Assembly: GCF_001640805.2 (NCBI RefSeq) | Contig: NC_066835.1 | Span: 7,062,227-7,126,226 of the forward strand | Direction: 5' to 3' | DNA: 64,000 bases | From: Lates calcarifer | Taxonomy: Eukaryota > Chordata > Actinopteri > Centropomidae | Shown: piece by piece, positions 12,497 to 25,119 of the stretch | Position numbering within the stretch: position 1 is the stretch's first letter | Layout of the letters: each line of letters begins with the position of its first letter | The notes under the pieces: generated by a model | The model's database searches: none | Told to the model about the DNA's origin: nothing | What the model saw: only the letters and a program-made list of their open reading frames with translations | Made by a program: the position numbers and the translations under genes

Positions 12497-13243
12497 CAGA
12501 TGCACAAGTACTCTCCGCATTCATTCACATACATGCACACACTGTGAGACCAATGAATGGAACAACAGCCCATCCATTCCATTTCATGGTGAATTCTGCT
12601 GGCTGTGAAGGCGGTGTGTGTTTGTGCTTGTAAGTACTTTATGTGCAATTTTGTGTTTTTTGTCCTTGCAGCAAGTCTGTGTGTGCGCCTGCTGGGTGTA
12701 TTTACTTACATCACACTGTCTCAGTGTGCATATGTACACACAGCTGCCTCTGTAGCACAGCTCTGTGTGTGATCCAAAGGGAGCTTCAGAGCTTTGATAT
12801 ACTTTCATAGCAACAGAAGGGGATAGCGGGGCTGTCGAGAGACCTCAACAAAGCCAGCCCCAGACCTTCTTGGTAGGTGGATGTGCTGTTGGAACAGAGC
12901 AGACAGCCACCGCTGAAACCAGCACCATCCTTAATACTATGCATGTTTGTGCGTGTGCATATTCATGCACGAGTTCTACTGTTTGCCCTCACAGCGGCAA
13001 GGATCTCTGCCATGTCAATAACAATGAGAGCAGCCAAGATTTTAATGGGAATATAATCTCCTGCTTATTTGTTCTTTCTTTGGCACTCAGTGTATTTAGC
13101 TTGCCTGCTGTGATTCAGTGCGGAGAGAAGCGAGAGATGAAAAAGGAAGCTGAATTTGATCAACCGATGGACAGCTTGTTAGTGGGGAAAAAAGAGGGGC
13201 AGTAAGGAAGGAGAAAGAAAATATCTAAGCAAGGACCTGGAGT
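11761..13243. other. No gene; CA array inside
   Basis: Apart from the CA array at 12465-12494 this is ordinary non-coding sequence. Long frames at 12269-12648 on both strands owe their length to the CA repeat, which has no stop codons, and are not genes. Confidence 0.5.
12465..12494. repeat. (CA)n microsatellite
   Basis: Fifteen uninterrupted CA units. Confidence 0.98.
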
Positions 13244-13267
13244 AAAAAAAAAAAAAAAAAAAAAAAA
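13244..13267 (+). repeat. Poly-A tract (24 A)
   Basis: Uninterrupted run of A. Without a recognisable element upstream it could be a bare slippage tract or the tail of an unrecognised retro-insertion. Confidence 0.95.
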
Positions 13268-16200
13268 CGTTCCCACACATAAAGTCCTCCACTTCATCTC
13301 TGGCTCTCTTGACATTGTATTTCATCTTATTCCAGCCCTTCCACCCTTACCTCTCCGCTAATGCTTTTATTATGGCATCACACCCTTCCCTTTCAAGCAC
13401 TTGTATGACACACAGACACACACATGCACCCCCACACCCACACTCACAACTAGAGCCAATGATCCTTTCCTTGGCCTCTGCGAGACCAAAGACCTCTCTG
13501 CTAGGAGATAACGAGTTCCCCCAGAAGAGTGAGCGAGACAGGGTGGAAGTGAGATACAGAGAGATGAGGCCACCGATAGGAGGGAGAGAAATAACACTCA
13601 GCAGAGCATGACTCCCCCAGTCTTCCAGTGACTAATAATGTTGTCCTTAAGGTGGCAAGGGGTATTCTTCCTTTAGTTTGTCTTCTTCCCTTTCTGCCTC
13701 TACCCAAGGATACACCCAACTGTCCGGCGCCAGCATGTGTGTTTGTGTGTGGTGGTAATTGTTCCCACTGGGGCTGGTCTTGCTGCGCTAGAGCCCAAAA
13801 TAAATATTAAATGAATAGAAACAGATAAAAAGAAATGCACATATTTTAACAAATTTCCTCAAATACAGTACCGTTTATTTATTAATTTATGCACACTCTA
13901 TTAAATTAGTTGTTTCACAGTGGTACAGCTGTTGACATAAGTGAACTTGTATATCTTACGCACACAGTGGCCACTTTATCACATGTACATGTAAAATCTA
14001 ATGTAATTTAATACGTAATGAAAGCTAAACAGTGTCAGGAATTTAGAACAGACCAATCTTTTGAAGAAAGTAAACTTACAATATAAGACAACTGAAAAAT
14101 GCTCTTTCTCTTACCGGCCTTATACAGCAATGAACCTCTGCCTCACTATGTTATATTTCTTCAGCAGTGGACTCTAGCTCATAAAAAGCATTGCTTCAAC
14201 TCTGACACGCGTGTTATAAAATCTGAAGTAATCAATAACGTCATCTCCGTGTATATACTGCAAAATCAGTTTGGGTGTCTGAAGTGTCATCCTCAACTCT
14301 GATAGCTGACTGAGCTGCGGTGATGCTGCTGATTGAGACTCCCTGGAGGCACAGAGAGGAATATAAAACTTATCTCTCTCTGTGTAGTTATTCTGTCATC
14401 AACTGACATCAAAATATAAGAAGACGTAAACAAGTCTGGAAGATATTATGGACATATTAGGTATATCATCCCTTCTTTAAAGAGGAACCTTTGTTGACAC
14501 CTGATCTCCTTGCAGCTGCAATATAAGGGCTCTGCTAACAGATAGGACTGAAACAGAGATGGGGTGAAACTGTACTTTTCCACTCACGGCTGAGACACGA
14601 TGTTTCAGATATGTTCCATTTGATTAATGTACGGCTGGAACAAGCAGTTTTTGAGGCTATATGGCTGAACAGAATTAGAGAAAATTCTTCCTGCTGAAAG
14701 GGGGCATGTATAGAAACAGATGTGGGATTAACAGCTTTTAGCTGTTTGAAACTGTAAATGCTCACACTGTGCTTCAGAACTACATTAAATCACAGGTAGG
14801 CAATAAGTGAAGTTGTAACTTTTGAAATAACGAAAAGCACTCTACTCTGCCTGCACAGTAGGGAGCCTGGCAGTAAAACCTTGATTTTAGTTGTATTTGA
14901 GATTGCAACATCCTGTAATTCTCTGCTTTCATGGATCTGCTGTATTTTAGGGGTAAGTGGGCTGTCAATAATTAGTCCTTGTAGGCAAATACGCTTAGTA
15001 ACTTGTCAATATTGCACCAATATTAATCTCTTCTCCTTGTCCTTAAGTTTGATTTTATATACTTCCTACCATTGTTAGAGTCTCAGTTGCACACTTCTTC
15101 AAGCAGCCATACCCCACCTCACCATCCTGCTTTCTGTTTTCATGAGGTCAAGCCTTGGGCAACACCCTCGAGAACAGAGTTTTCCTTTTGTCTTTGTGAA
15201 ACTGTGTTTTTTTTTTCTCTGCTCTAAAATTATCTACACCTCTGAGACAGCAGGTCCAAGGGAAATCACATTCTGTGGATTAGTTTCAAATCTCTCCCAC
15301 TCCTCAGGCAATAAAAATTACATAGATCAGCCAGATGGTAGCACTAGAAGAAAAAGTGTCTAAAAACCGAGGCAAGGTGACCATTTTTATTGCATTAATA
15401 CAGCCTATCATCAACATCGGCCAACATTCAGTGTCACTCTTAAGCTTTGGAGGGTTGTTGAGAAATTCAGGGTCAAAGTCACAGACGCCTAGAGGCATGA
15501 ATCCACACCTCTGCCAATTTATAGAGTTTCCGATAGTGGTCCCAACTTTTAACTTCTAATGGAGCTCAGAGAGACTTCTCAGGCTGTGAAACTATCAGAA
15601 CTATGCCGACAGCATGAGGTAGTCCATTGTTGGTAGTGGAATTACAGGTATTATTTTTCTGGGTTAATACTAATAGTGAGGCATTAGGTATTGAGAAACT
15701 GTAGCAGACAGCATGGGCTCAGAGGGCAACAATGTCCCCACCAATTCTCAGAGAGACTGACTGGACAAAGCAGCATGTCTACTCATCAGCAGAAATTCCT
15801 GATCATGTCAAACTTACCTAAACCTTCATAGGCTTGGAGTAGAGCTGCTTTCGGCATTTTAAAGAAGAGTCAGAGGAATATGCTTATTATATAATATGTC
15901 TTGTTTTTAATTTAATCTTTAAACATTCTCAGTAGCAGAGCTGCCACATTATTTCCACACAGTTGTTTAACTTTATGCCCTGTAGATCTACTGTAGCACC
16001 ACCTGGGAACTCTTTGGTCTGTGAGAACCTGTAATGATATTTTTGCACTTAGCTCACTTATCGCATCTAAATTAAATTTGGGAAGCATAAGAGAGTGCAG
16101 GAAACTGAGAATATAAACTGCTTTTACTGAGCTCTGAGTGGTGTATGTAGTTGTTCCCAGTATTTCTGCAAGCAATCGTTCATTTTAATTGGGTAACTAT

Positions 16201-16548
16201 AGGGCCTTAATGAGCTTTAATGTTGTGAATGGCTCTGCTGGCTGGTGTACCTCTCAGCTGTCATGCGAGCATGGGGCAAGGTTTATCTCCCACTTCAAAC
16301 TGTTAAGTCACCTTCAGAGAGCTTTCATATTCATATTTTCATTTCATAATGACTTTAAAGGGTAAATCATCACTGAGGCACAGTGAGGAGAAAATGCTAC
16401 TTTACTGCTGAGTTGGATACAGGGCTTTGACTTTTGGTAGGAGCACCACCTGTAGCATCACTGACAGGGATGTGACAGGAAGTTAAGTCCACAGAAAACA
16501 ATGCAACTGCAGTTTAATTCCTTTTGCGATTCAGAACTAAGTTTCTCT
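13268..16548. other. No gene or recognised element
   Basis: Mostly AT-rich single-copy sequence. A CA-rich patch lies at 13409-13448 and a T-run at about 15208-15217. Several frames of 60-100 codons occur with no motif, no splice context and overlap on both strands. Confidence 0.45.
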
Positions 16549-18583
16549 TAAAGGTGCTATACGTAAGGTTTTGCTATTGTTAGCCAATGTTAGCATTAGA
16601 AGCTGTTTATTTTCAAAGTGACTCACTATTTGTGAATATTTATTTATTAAATTGAATTGAATTGAACTATTCAAAGTGGTATTATCACACTTGCAAAGTG
16701 GTATCAATTCAATTCAATTCAGTTCAGTTCAGTTTTATTTATTTAGCACCATATCATATCAAAAGTCATCTCAAGGCACTTTTCATATACAGCAGGTCTA
16801 GACCATACTCTTTAAAACAGGTATTTACAGAGAGAGACCCAACAAATCCCACCATGAGCAAGCACTAGGCGACAGTGGCAAGGAAAAACTTCCTTTTAAG
16901 AGGCAGAAACCTCGAGCAGAACCGGACTCAGGGTGGGTGGCTGTTTGCCTTGACCAGTTGGGTTAAGAAGGAGAGAGAGAGGGGGAGAGGGGGGAGAGAA
17001 TAGCGGGAGAAGAACATAGCACGGGTTGCATATAAAACGTAAGGTGATGCCAATAATACAGCAGTAGTAATGATAGTAGGGATAAGTATTAACTGTTAAC
17101 ATAGCAATACAACTAATAGCAGTATAAGTAATTTCTAATTCTAGCAGCAGGTGTTGAGTGGAGTTGTAGGAGCAGCAGGAGACTTGTTATCACAGATCAG
17201 ACTCTACAGCTCCAGAGGCAGAAATACCTGCAGAAAGAGACAGAAGAGGAGAGAGAGACGGAAGAGCACAATACTACAGGAAAGGGAAGATACTGAGTTA
17301 GTAACATGTATTTATGGGATATGAATCCATACTGTGGAGAGAGGGAGGGAGAGAGAGAGAACGAGAGAGAGTGCGCTCAGCGCATCATCGGAGATCTCCC
17401 GGCAGTCTAGGCCTATAGCAGCACAACAGGAAAGTTTTAAGCCGACTCTTAAAGGTACAGAGGGTGTCTGCCTCCCGGACTGAAACTGGGAGAAGGTTCC
17501 ACAGTAGAGGAGCCTGATAACTGAAGGCTCTGCCTCCCATTCGACTCTTAGAAACTCTGGGAACCACCAGTAAACTGGCATTCTGGGAGCGCAGAGTCCT
17601 AGTAGGATTGTAGGGGACTAGGAGATCTTTAAGGTAAGATGGAGCCTGACCATTAAGGGCTTTGTAAGTGAGGAGGAGGATTTTGAATTCTATTCTGGAT
17701 TTGACTGGGAGCCAATGCAGAGAGGCTAACGCAGGAAAAATATGTCTCTTTTCCTAGTTCCAGTCAGTAATCGTGCTCATAAGACAGGATGGGCTTTGGC
17801 TAGCTGGTTAGCATGCTAACTTAAGTAGAAGAAAAGAAGTGATAGGAAAAAAGGCAAAACAAGAATTAACACCAGTGTTGCTTTCCAGTGCTACAGACAG
17901 CCCTTGGTGAGTAAAGGAATGAAGTTAGATGCTGAACACAACATCTTGCAACATCTTTTAACCGAAATCAAACTAATGCAGTTATTTTTTACAATGGAAT
18001 GTCAGTGGATGAGTCGTTACACTTTTTTTTTTTTTTTTTTAAAGCTGCCTTGCATTTCATGCACACAGCACTGCAGGAACAACAGAGCATCAGGCTTTAA
18101 CCTTTACAGATTTTTTTCTTAAAATGACCAAACCACAAAACTAACTGTGGAGCTAGATACTTGATGAAAATGGAACGGAGAATGACAGCATGATGAAGGC
18201 AGTGACTTGCTCTGATACTCTCCACTCCGCAGTCATAAGCGTAAACTATGTGAGAACTGTTCTCTTAAATGGTAATGCTCCATCATGTTTTATATGTATA
18301 TAGTGAAAGTCTGAAAGTCAACTGAAGCTTGACTTTCAGAAATTATATCGTAAATCAAATTGCAATCAAAATATTTGTCAGGAAAATTGCAGTTAGATAT
18401 TTTCCAAAAATCATGCAGCCCTACTGTGTCTCTGCATTGGCCTTTGCCAGAAGAGAGCTGGTATACTATAATATACTGCCCTCATACTGTATGATGTACT
18501 TCATAGTGTCTTACTACGCACAGTCAACAGTTGAATGAGAAACACCCCCAGTTTAATTTAAAGCCATGCACTGCATCTTTAAG
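16549..18583. mobile_element. Probable non-autonomous element interrupted by a 1-kb repeat
   Basis: The left part (16549-about 16655) begins ttaaaggtgctatacgta and includes the gttagc-rich core of a known teleost repeat. The right part (about 17757-18583) includes gctagctggttagcatgc and ends gcactgcatctttaa, which is roughly the inverse of the left end. The halves are separated by the repeat at 16705-17756. Assignment as one nested element is inference; the end match is short (TTAAAGrTGC). Confidence 0.4.
16705..17756 (+). repeat. Abundant teleost dispersed repeat (caaggaaaaacttcc family)
   Basis: The repeat begins with (CAATT/CAGTT)n and ttttatttatttagcacc, then gatatgg-type sequence, 'gagagacccaacaaatccc', 'gagcaagcactaggcgaca', 'ggcaaggaaaaacttcc', 'ctcgagcagaaccggactc', and far downstream 'ggttccacagtagagga', 'agctgaccattaag'-like and 'gccaatgcagagaggctaa'. 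I recognise the order as a very common teleost repeat, about 1 kb here. Its class is uncertain to me. An inverted (AATTG)n/(CAATT)n pair sits at its left edge (16649-16667 and 16705-16721), with an 11-bp direct repeat caaagtggtat at 16672 and 16694. No coding content. Confidence 0.75.
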
Positions 18584-20243
18584 GTTAAGGGTTTTATATA
18601 ATATAACTTCTGTGGTCATTACACAGATTGGGGTTAAATATAACAGTCCCCTCCACTAGATTAACATAACTGTCGTCACTGGATTGAAGTATGAAATTTA
18701 AATGTTGTGATATCTGTATAAGGTCACCTCTAATGTTACCTCAGAATCCAAATGTAACTTTTAATGGGATGAGCAGTCAGGGACCAGAGTGCCCACTGCT
18801 GCTTATGAATCTTTAGGCTAGATGGCAATTCGCTTCAGCACAGTATGCCATGCTTTAGCAATCTATTTCTATTTTAAACTGTGATGGTCCCTGCTCTCAT
18901 CTGAGCTGTTTCAGCATCATGGTAAATTGACTCAACATATGTGGCTATTTAAAGAGATGGCATTTTAAAAGGTCCCCAGTATGTTCAACTTTAAGTAGTT
19001 CTGTAGCTCCTGCCCTCCTGTTACTTTCTTTAATGTTCAGTTAACACAGAGCAGCTCCACTGGCCTCTGATTGGCCTGCTCCTCTTTTCCATGCTATAAT
19101 CAAGCAAAACTGTGTCAGTTATCATCAATGTTCTGTAATTCACTGAAGGGTTTTTATAGTGAAACCGGAAAAAGATGTGACTTTAAATGACTAATTACAA
19201 ACTCTTTGTTAGAAATAACCTGTCTTCATTCAGGCTTGACCATATCTGGGACCTTTTTGTTGGCAGATCAGGTTTAAATGTGCAAGGGAGGAATGGACAG
19301 TAATAAGATACAGTCACAAGTGAAGTGGTGAGGTTTCCTATATGGTGGAAATTAAAAGTAAGTGACTCATTTGAGGTGATAAGAAAATCAATTGAGGTGA
19401 AGTTTTGCAGGGCTGGTTTTATTCACACTGGAGACATGCAGAATGTGCTTCCATAGCAACTGCTGCAGTCTGCTGCAGACTGCTACTGCTGATTTCAAAG
19501 CTTTATGGGTAATGGTAGCATCTGAGATATTTTTGGCTACAGTATTCAGAGTTGAAATGCCTCAAAAAGAGGGGCTGTCATAATTTAATGAACAATTTTT
19601 GCACAGTATGAATGACCCAAGATTATGGTAAACATGGCATTAATGCAGTGGCCTGCTGACTGCCCTGCTCTAACTGTGGTCATTTCAGGATAAAGTAATA
19701 TTTCCTCTCAGAACAAAATGGGTTGTGGTCATTTGATTACTCACAGAGGCATACTTAGGTCACTTTTAATCCATGAAGTGATATGGCCCCTTATGAGTGT
19801 CTCTGGTGTGACAATTTGTAGTGTGACAATTTGTTCTGATTTATGTGTTTGGGGGAGGGGGGGGTTGAGCCCCTCATGGATCGGATTTAGTTGAGTTATC
19901 GAGACTTTCCCTCTCTTTCAAATTGTTTGATCCTGGCTATGTTCTTGGCACTCTGTACGTGATGTGCAACCTTGATCTGAGAGTCGTTTTGTTAATAAAG
20001 GAGGAAGTGCTGTGTCTGCACAGGCCTTTGATAGTAGCTGAAGGCAACTCCCTCTCCTGGGTGAGGTATTAATAATATAGAGGAAGATTCAAGTGGAGAG
20101 GGAGCAAATGTGTCACTGTTAAAGCTTTGAGGAGATCTGTGGTGATACCACCCACCGTAAGGCAACCTTACTTTCTGTACCCCTGTTACCAAGCAGCCCC
20201 AGTCCGCTCCTCCATCTCTATTCCTCTGTTCTCACAGAGCAGT

Positions 20244-20274
<31 letters not shown>

Positions 20275-20440
20275 ATGATGTGCTTTATTTTCTGTTTTCT
20301 GTTGTTTTCTACTGAGATATAAGGTAACAGTTTGATCTTTGTATACTTTCCTGTGAGATAAGCAAATATTTGAAATTGGACTGTGATTTCACAAGTCAAA
20401 CCTGCATTAAGTAAAAACCTGACATTTGTCCGAACATTTG
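18584..20440. other. No gene; short TG array
   Basis: Single-copy AT-rich sequence. A (TG)n run lies at 20244-20265, followed by (GA)n. Nothing coding. Confidence 0.45.
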
Positions 20441-20473
20441 TGTCTTGTTATTATAAGCTATAATAACAAGACA
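20441..20473. repeat. Perfect 15-bp inverted repeat with 3-nt loop
   Basis: TGTCTTGTTATTATA (20441-20455), loop AGC, then the exact reverse complement (20459-20473). It is a 33-bp hairpin with no mismatch. No adjacent T-run to act as a Pol III terminator and no known microRNA seed was noticed. Confidence 0.97.
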
Positions 20474-22554
20474 TGATATATATTATATGCTAAATGGGGT
20501 CAGACAGAGGATTTGAAAGGTCAGATCATAATTATTTGCAAAATATTAAGCGGCACTGACTTAAAAATGATGTTTGTACATCAAAGCCATTTGGTGTAGC
20601 TGTTATTCACATGTCCTAAACTGTGTTTATTGTAGGGTACAAGAGGGAAAAGTCATTTTAATTAGGCTGATGGGCTGTTAGACAACAGTTTGTGTACATA
20701 TCACCACTGTGGGAGATTTAAACTATTTCAATAAAACTCAGCATTACGAACCAGTATGCACAGTTCTCTTAAAAATGTGACACAGGACCCCCGAAGTTTA
20801 GATTTAATTTAGCTGCATGTGGTTCCCTTTGCCTGCAGAAACCCACCTCCCAACCTCCTACATCCCAGAGTTCATGTTTCTGAAATCAAAGGCAGACACA
20901 GTAGAGGAGTTTTCTGGGTTACCTTATTCTATTTTTTTCAAATTCATGTTTTAATCGTTGGTGATCACATAACCTGATTTAAGTCAACTACTAATGTGTT
21001 TGATTAACAATGTTCGTAGACGTCTGACAGGGCTGCAGCTGCAAATGTCTTGTTAGTCTGAATGTGAAGAGAGACTTTGTCTTTACAGAGAAATAAGAAT
21101 ATTTTATGTTTTCTCAGGGAGCTGTATTTGTTGAGGTATTATACTGAACCAAGCTAGGAGGAACATATCTTTCTTCCTTTAATGGACTACTATTGTTTCA
21201 TCTTTTCTTGGCAGTGTTATTTTATTTTTATACCTGTCCAGTATAAGGTTATTAAAACTGTCTTTTTATTTCTTAATTTATTTTATGTATTGTGAATGTA
21301 GACCCATAGCATGTGAGCATGAGCTTTTTCTCCCTTTTTGTGTTTTGCATGTCTTTCGAGTCTTGAGTCATAGCTGCAAACAGGAAGGAAATGAAAAACT
21401 CAAATACAGAAGAATTTTTTGGCTGGGGCTTTGCAAAACCAAAAGCTGGGAATATGTCAAACATCCTGTGAGTGTCTAAACCCCCGAGTTTGCATGTGTT
21501 TCATCTGTGTGTATGTGTGTTTTGTGAGTGTGAAGGTGTGCACCTTCACTTCGGCACGCCTTGCATGTGCTGGATACTGGAGCATGGCAAATCACAGCAG
21601 CGTTGTACCAGTGTAGCTGCGTTGCACAGGCTTTCTGATATGCCAGTCATGGATGAGATAGTTGGAGACTTCAAAGTGGCTGAAAGTAGCTCAGAGTCAG
21701 CCTCAGTCTTTAGGCAGGCACGTTCAGGTTTACCTGACAAGCCTCTTAAAACACTTAATCCTGTTAATTCACAATGTAAGTCTGTTTGCTGCTCAGTTCT
21801 CATCCACAACTAGGAGCTCAGCCCCTACTGAGTTTGTCTGAGACAAGTTAAGCTGGAAAGTCTTCACAGAGAACATTACCTGTGTGTCTGCGTCTGTCTG
21901 AGTGTGTGTGTGTGTACCAAACACAGGTACCTCAAAGATGATTTTCAGACAGACACATTTTTAGATGGTTAGGCCTCATGTGTGCTTTTTAATTGGGCTG
22001 CGGGATGACACAGTGGCTGAGGTTAAAGTGTACACTGTCAGCTCTGCTATGAATTTGTAAGCCATGTGTGATGAATGATTAAAAGCTATTCTTCACCTCT
22101 TCCATTTAAATACTGGCACATTTGTTGCACACAAGATTAAATTTAAAAATTCAGTCTTAGCTTTTACATTTAGTGTTTTTCTTAAAAAAAAAAAATTAAG
22201 GGGAAATAATACAAGATACTGTACCATGTCTGGTTGCAGCTTGAATTTTATGTGCCACCTCTATGCCATAGAGATTGGCACAAATAAAATAGGATCAACT
22301 TTTCATCTCTTCTCCACCTGTTCTTCTTGTTAGATTGGAACATTACATATATACTCATATGTGTGCGTGTGTTTCTGTATCACATACTGTGTCACAAATA
22401 GATTCTGAGAAACTATTTATAAAAGAAACTAATGTAAGTGCGTGCTTGTGTTTTATATGTACCTCTGAACATGTTTTCTTTACTCAATTCCACCCGAGAT
22501 GTGGCTCCCCTCTCTCCACCAAGGGTATTTCTTAACTGTATCACAGCTACCCCT
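20474..22554. other. No gene
   Basis: AT-rich. Overlapping frames at 21273-21813 on both strands have no motifs. TG-rich patches lie near 21500-21530 and 21900-21915, and an A-run at about 22184-22195. Confidence 0.45.
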
Positions 22555-22925
22555 GCCTTGAGTTATGGCGCTCTGTGATTCATTGAGCGATTCTGATGAG
22601 GTTATGAGTGAGCCAAGGACAAAGTTATCTCTCCTCTGCCCAGCAGAAACACTGAGTTTATTAGCCTTCGAAGCAATAGACCTCTTTTTTTTTATCTAAT
22701 CCTTTGTTCCCACACTTCAACTAGCCATGTCATACACTACATGCATTGGTTGGCAGAATACATAACGTTGTGGGGAGACAAGAAAAGAGAAAAAAAAAAA
22801 AAAGAGGAAAAATCCATTACACTGCTGCCTTGACTCGTGGAGCCTATATAGTGTAATTCATCCTGAAGCTTGTTCAACTCGAAATGGCCCTATTTACAGA
22901 GTTCCATTACAACAATAAGAGGGAA
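22555..22925. promoter_or_regulatory. Candidate conserved non-coding block
   Basis: Two repeat-free pieces (22555-22690 and 22800-22925) with ordered, CpG-containing sequence around an A-rich run (22785-22805). Words include gtgattcattgagcgattc and gtgtaattcatcctgaag. Inference only. Confidence 0.22.
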
Positions 22926-24278
22926 AGGAGAGAGAGCGAGATACTGAGAGAGAGAGAGGGGGGGGGCACTGTGCTGATGTATGTGTGTATGTGCGTGTGT
23001 GTGCCATTCATAGGGAATCATGACCAGAGTGTGTAATTGAATGACTGGAATAGCGCATTCCTCCATCCTCCATTATTCCATCTGAACCCAGGGCAGAGGG
23101 CAAGAGACAGAGGAAGAATCTTACATGGGAGCTGGAGGCTGATGGATGGATGCATCCAAAATAACAACACATCTGCAATCTGGCTGTAGCAGCAGTTCAG
23201 TGTGCTAACACGGCTACATATGCAGACATGCATGGTTTTGTAGCTGCGAGTCACACACTAACACACGAATGCTTCAACCATCTTTAATAATTCTTCATTT
23301 TTGTCCTTATTCTTGTCAACCTTTACCTCTAGGGTTACAATTACCACACATTGTCCAATCTCAGTAGACACACATCTGGCAGGTTGATGTATTTTCAAGT
23401 ACCCTTCTGTGGCCTGGGCTGAAGAGTCTTCAGAGAGGAGAGTGAGGAAGCTGGTCTGGCCAAAATATAAAAACTGTAGGTACTTTGTTTATTGTTGGAG
23501 GTCACACATTTGTACCTTCAGGCCAGACTATTGTCTCTGTATTACCTCAAATCTAGTTTGGCCTTTCTGTACTGCAATTTTCTATTACCTATTACCTGAC
23601 ACGAACAAAGATATATCTGCAATAAACTAATATTGTCCAATTCATTGGCTTAACTGAAATATTGTTCTAGCATTTCATCAAGGGTGGCGTAGTCACCAAC
23701 GTTTTCTGAAACAGAGGCATGTATGAGACTAAAAGGGGCAATCTCTGCTTCTGCCACATTAATTAGAGAAATTATTTTTACAAAATTCCATCATGCGTCC
23801 TCTTACCTTATGAATGTACAATATGAATTTGGTGAATACTCTTATTAATAAGGGATATAAGCAGAACATAATGGAATTATCTTCTTCTCCTTCTCCTTTC
23901 TTTTTCTTTTGAGCAAGTTAATAGCTGAGATCTGGAAATATGGTGAAACATGAGCAGTCATACAATCAGACAGAAGCCAGCAGCTTTATTTAGCAGTCAA
24001 GCTAAATGTGAGTGCCCTGGTTATGTCAGTTATATTCCCTCATTGCACAGGAAAGCTGTAGGGTAGGGTAGTTCAGTGTTTTTCTTAACTGTCAGAAACA
24101 ATGGCCACAGCTACAAAAATAAGACTACAGTGGAAATAAACTGCAGTTGTTCTTTAGGATTGAATTGTATTTGTATGTCACAGTGTTGGGTGGACCCACA
24201 AGAGGCCTTAGGTGAATGCATAGAAAGTACAAAGCTGCGTCATCGCTTTTGTTAAGGAAAATGTTATATATATATATT
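22926..24278. other. No gene; GA/G tract
   Basis: A (GA)n and G-run lies at 22945-22967, then TG-rich sequence to 23005. The remainder is AT-rich. At 24073 a hAT-terminus-like word (cagtgtttttcttaac) occurs, but no partner end was found. Confidence 0.4.
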
Positions 24279-24600
24279 TGCCAATAACTTTTTAAGCCTC
24301 CATGCTGCCAACAGCTTAAAGATTAGATTTTGGTGGTCAGAGGTCAAAAGGCCAAGGGTGTTTCGGCCTCTTGAATGTGATATCTTAAGACCACCTTGAG
24401 GTCATTACTTCAACTTTTGCTTTAAGGGTCACCTGGACTCAATGAAGACCTGATTAGATTTTGGTGGTCAAAGGTCAAGGTCAGTGGCCTCAAAAGACAC
24501 ATTTTTGGCCATAACCCAATTATTCACACATTAATTTACTGCAACTGGACTGGTTCGGAGGAGGCAGTGAGATAGTGAGGCGGTAAATCCAGTTTTTCCC
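24279..24600 (+). repeat. Dispersed teleost repeat (ggtcaaaggtcaaggtca family)
   Basis: The phrase 'agattttggtggtca' occurs twice (near 24326 and 24456), each followed by 'gaggtcaaaagg' or 'aaggtcaaggtcagtgg', and the block closes with 'ggttcggaggaggcagtg'. I recognise this as a dispersed fish repeat with internal near-tandem units of about 130 bp. Its class is uncertain. The unit carries runs of AGGTCA half-sites. Confidence 0.65.
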
Positions 24601-24915
24601 ATGATGAGGACAAGACCTTGATGAGATGAATGTGACATCAATAAACAAAAACTCTGAGTAAATCACCATATAATATTCTTGTGAAATGAGGTTTGGAAAT
24701 AAATAGTAGTTTTGGAAATCTTTGTATATTTTCATGACCGAAAAAGAGAAGACAAATTTGTATAGACTGCTTTTTCAAACAATAATATAGTGTCCATCTG
24801 ATAGTGGATGGCTGTGCTGCATATTTCTCTCTCTGTGTACCAGAATCATCTTCCCAGTGACTCTTGGACAACAAATAGTGAGAGGAAAAGAACATGACGA
24901 TAACAGCAGGGCTAG
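24601..24915. other. No gene
   Basis: AT-rich sequence between the repeat and the BED-like fragment. Minus-strand frames across 24520-25062 are antisense shadows. Confidence 0.45.
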
Positions 24916-25119
24916 AAACGGGTTGACATTTGGACCCACTTCAAATATAATGCCACTGAAAGAAAAAGTGAGTGTGTAGTATTTGTGGGAGAGAGGCCCT
25001 GTGGCTACAAAATCGCTGGGAAGAGCACCACATACTTGAAGAAACACCTCAGTGTGCACCACACAGAACGTTTGGTGATAACCTTACTCAGGACAAAGGC
25101 TAAATCTAAAAATATGTGA
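24916..25119 (+). pseudogene. Degenerate BED-type zinc-finger fragment (hAT/ZBED-like)
   Basis: An open plus-strand frame from just after a stop (24913-24915) to a stop at 25117-25119 encodes the order of a BED finger: DIWTHFKYNATERKSEC (aromatic W..F and first Cys), then a spacer, then GKSTTYLKKHLSVHH (the ST..L..HL...H signature). The second Cys of the expected CxxC is absent (VVF follows the first Cys), so the zinc site is broken. There is no ATG in frame at the proper place and no downstream hAT catalytic domain. It is probably a relic of a hAT transposase N-terminus. A ZBED-type host exon is less likely because of the missing Cys. Confidence 0.6.

Noticed and set aside
12269..12648. Overlapping frames on both strands around a CA array
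   Set aside because: Length comes from translation of CA as His-Thr or Cys-Val repeats; no motif.
24073..24090. hAT-terminus-like word cagtgtttttcttaac
   Set aside because: No inverted partner and no target-site duplication could be found within several kb.
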